Positions 62,505-64,000 of a stretch of DNA of 64,000 nucleotides are shown here, one piece after another. A program made the translations under genes and the position numbers. The stretch covers positions 3,721,501 to 3,785,500 of the forward strand of contig NZ_JALJWP010000001.1 in assembly GCF_024169245.1 (NCBI RefSeq), written 5' to 3'. This stretch comes from Pseudomonas koreensis (GTDB taxonomy: Bacteria > Pseudomonadota > Gammaproteobacteria > Pseudomonadales > Pseudomonadaceae). The notes beneath the pieces are model-generated. The model searched no databases. It was not told the DNA's origin and saw only the letters and a list, made by a program, of their open reading frames with translations. The stretch's first letter is position 1, and each line of letters begins with the position of its first letter.

Positions 62505-63632
62505 ATGGCATTCAGGGTGATGGTCGTCGGTGGTTACGGCAATTTTGGCAGCATCGTTTGTCGGCATCTGGCGCTGATGCCAGAGATTGAGCTGCTGTTA
62601 TCCGGCCGCGATGCGCGCAAGTTGCAGCGCAAGGTCGCTGAGCTGCAGGCGCAATCGGGCCGTCCGTGCGAAGGCTGGTGCGGCGATGCGCTGGGCGCGG
62701 AGTTTCAAGCGGCGTTACGCGAGCTGAATATTCAGTTGGTGGTGCACACCGGTGGACCGTTTCAGGGGCAGTCCTACGCCGTTGCTGAAAGCTGCATCGA
62801 CGCCGGGGTCAATTACTGTGATCTGGCCGACTGCCGCACCTTCGTCAACGGCATTGATGTACTCGACGCCCGCGCCAAGGAGGCTGGTGTGGCGCTGCTC
62901 AGCGGTTGCAGTTCGGTGCCGACCCTGTCTTCGGCAATCATCGATCAGCAACGTCAGCGCTTTGCCCGAATCGATTCGATCGAGCACGGCATTTCTTCCT
63001 CGGCGAAGATGCCGGGGCTGTCCACGGTCGAGGGCGTGCTCGCCTACGCTGGCAAACCGATCAGGCAATTGAAGAATGGCCAGGTTCACGAAGTATTGGG
63101 CTGGCTCGATCTGACCCTGCGCAGCATGCCGCAACTGGGCACGCGGGTGCTGGCCAATGTCGATGTGCCGGACATGGATATTTTCGCTCGCCGCTATGGA
63201 GCACAGACGCTGCGCTTCAAGGCCGGCGCCGGCCTGAAACTCGGCGGCGTTGCCAACGCCTTGCTGGCGCAGGCTTTGCGTTTCGGTCTGGTGCGCGATC
63301 ATCGGCGCTGGGCGGCGCGCCTGCATCGATTGGGCACGTGGTTTGAACGCTTCGGCGATGGCAAGAGCGCGATGTACATTGATGTTCGCGGCATCGGTGT
63401 TGACGGCCAGCTGCTGAGCATGACCGCGCAACTCACCGCGCTGAATGACAAAGGCCCGGAAATCCCCAGCTGCGCCGCCGTCGCCCTCGCAACCAAAATG
63501 GCTCGGGGTTATGTACCGCAGGCCGGCGCGCGGCCGTGTGTTGGCGAGATCAGCGTCGAGGAATATCTGGCGGCGATCAACGATCCGGCCAATCTGAGCA
63601 TGTCGGTGCAGTTCGCCGAAGGGCAGCGTTGA
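62505..63632 (+). CDS. Saccharopine dehydrogenase-like NAD(P)-binding enzyme
   Basis: The 375-residue protein has an N-terminal Rossmann motif (MVVGGYGNFGSIVCRHLALMPEIELLLSGRDARKL) and the family segment VVHTGGPFQGQSYAVAESCIDAGVNYCDLADCRTF. It is similar to saccharopine dehydrogenase-family proteins of unknown substrate. GGGACAGGGCA precedes the ATG. A short gap separates it from the cut-off DUF2269 gene. Confidence 0.87.
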   Translation: MAFRVMVVGGYGNFGSIVCRHLALMPEIELLLSGRDARKLQRKVAELQAQSGRPCEGWCGDALGAEFQAALRELNIQLVVHTGGPFQGQSYAVAESCIDAGVNYCDLADCRTFVNGIDVLDARAKEAGVALLSGCSSVPTLSSAIIDQQRQRFARIDSIEHGISSSAKMPGLSTVEGVLAYAGKPIRQLKNGQVHEVLGWLDLTLRSMPQLGTRVLANVDVPDMDIFARRYGAQTLRFKAGAGLKLGGVANALLAQALRFGLVRDHRRWAARLHRLGTWFERFGDGKSAMYIDVRGIGVDGQLLSMTAQLTALNDKGPEIPSCAAVALATKMARGYVPQAGARPCVGEISVEEYLAAINDPANLSMSVQFAEGQR

Positions 63633-63633
63633 G

Positions 63634-64000
63634 ATGGTGTATCTCTGCCTGAAGTACCTGCATGTAATCGCGGCGATTTTCCTCTTTGGTTTCGGCATGG
63701 GCTCCTACCTCTACCTGATCGCCGCCAGCCGCACCGGCAACCCGCAAGTGATCGCCCATGTCGCACGGATGGTGGTGCGCTTTGACACGTGGATCACCAC
63801 GCCGGCTGGGGTTGTGCAGGTCATCACCGGCTATCTGCTGATGCGGCTTTCCGGGCTGTCGATGAGCATGGAGTGGCTGCTGACTTCGCTGATCATTTTC
63901 TTCTGTGTGGGCGCGTTGTGGCTGCCGGTGCTGGTGTTGCAAAAGCGTTTGCAGAGCATCGCGCTGAGCGCGGGCGAGGGTGGCCTGGCTCTGGATGATC
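63634..64000 (+). CDS. DUF2269-family membrane protein (3' end outside window)
   Basis: The reading frame from the ATG at 63634 encodes at least 122 residues with three hydrophobic stretches: YLHVIAAIFLFGFGMGSYLYLIAAS, TTPAGVVQVITGYLLM and LLTSLIIFFCVGALWLPVLVL. This is the pattern of DUF2269 membrane proteins, which often sit next to NAD(P)-binding or saccharopine dehydrogenase-like genes. It follows that gene by one base. The end is outside the window. Confidence 0.8.
   Translation, partial: MVYLCLKYLHVIAAIFLFGFGMGSYLYLIAASRTGNPQVIAHVARMVVRFDTWITTPAGVVQVITGYLLMRLSGLSMSMEWLLTSLIIFFCVGALWLPVLVLQKRLQSIALSAGEGGLALDD

Noticed and set aside
59281..62511. A very long (1076-codon) open frame on the minus strand opposite the autotransporter
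   Set aside because: It is antisense to a repetitive passenger of biased composition, shows no protein family motif, and such long antisense frames are usual in GC-rich DNA. The plus-strand autotransporter has clear domains.

Overview
The window looks like a chromosomal segment of a fluorescent Pseudomonas. The DNA is GC-rich with dense short-gap coding, it carries many copies of the REP core GAGCxxGCTCGCGA that is typical of that genus, and it holds several Pseudomonas-restricted families (two DUF6124-like proteins, a CigR-like protein, a 'phage infection protein'-like repeat protein, pyocin-domain and DUF2235 toxins). There is no rRNA, tRNA, integrase, transposase or CRISPR array that I can see. 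Gene identities come from reading the translations, not from database searches.

Layout. 1-5.6 kb: hydroxyproline catabolism (cut-off DapA-like deaminase, 4-hydroxyproline epimerase, APC permease, divergent PAS-AraC regulator), then an AraC/LysE exporter pair. 5.6-7 kb: gene-poor stretch with a duplicated 20-mer, an unlisted 32-residue ORF with its own terminator, and a small secreted repeat protein. 7-11.7 kb: a sugar or cyclitol-type operon (Gfo/Idh oxidoreductase, TIM-barrel isomerase, nucleoside-permease-like MFS) facing a LacI regulator across a perfect 18-bp palindrome. 11.7-19.4 kb: MscS channel, CinA-like amidase, small membrane proteins, two drug/metabolite exporters, HxlR regulator. 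19.6-24 kb: DUF6124-like gene with a long structured leader, methyltransferase, two tiny genes, beta-lactamase-fold hydrolase plus flavin oxidoreductase. 24.3-26.4 kb: pyocin-domain nuclease toxin with its immunity gene and a decayed second immunity gene. 26.6-34.5 kb: response regulators, a GlxA-type regulator and an 1822-residue kinase/ATPase/histidine kinase. 34.6-38.8 kb: nucleotidyltransferase, Nudix, second DUF6124-like gene with the same kind of leader, a frameshifted DUF2235 lipase-type toxin and its lipoprotein immunity partner. 38.9-50.3 kb: exporters, LysR, ArsR/quinone reductase/monooxygenase redox operon, lipoprotein, VOC protein, histidine kinase, ABC exporter, three-gene envelope operon. 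50.3-57.4 kb: M42 peptidase, a triple 133-bp REP tandem array, LysR/MFS pair, DUF2986, CigR-like protein, quinone reductase/LysR, hemerythrin. 57.9-64 kb: PLDc_N protein, an autotransporter interrupted by one in-frame stop, a saccharopine-dehydrogenase-like enzyme and a cut-off DUF2269 protein.

The most interesting signal is in the leaders of the two DUF6124-like genes (19946-20250 and 35826-36134). Each leader has two hairpin-loop octamers that are identical to each other and reverse-complementary to an octamer in a junction between them. The octamer differs between the loci (TTTAGTAG versus TCTGCAAG), yet the complementarity inside each locus is kept, and several stems also change in a compensatory way. 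This is the signature of a selected RNA (or DNA) structure with locus-specific pairing. Nearby, two unrelated toxins share a TTG start, a leader and an N-terminal segment, which points to swapping of toxin domains onto a common delivery module. Three genes are visibly broken: the second immunity gene, the DUF2235 toxin and the autotransporter.
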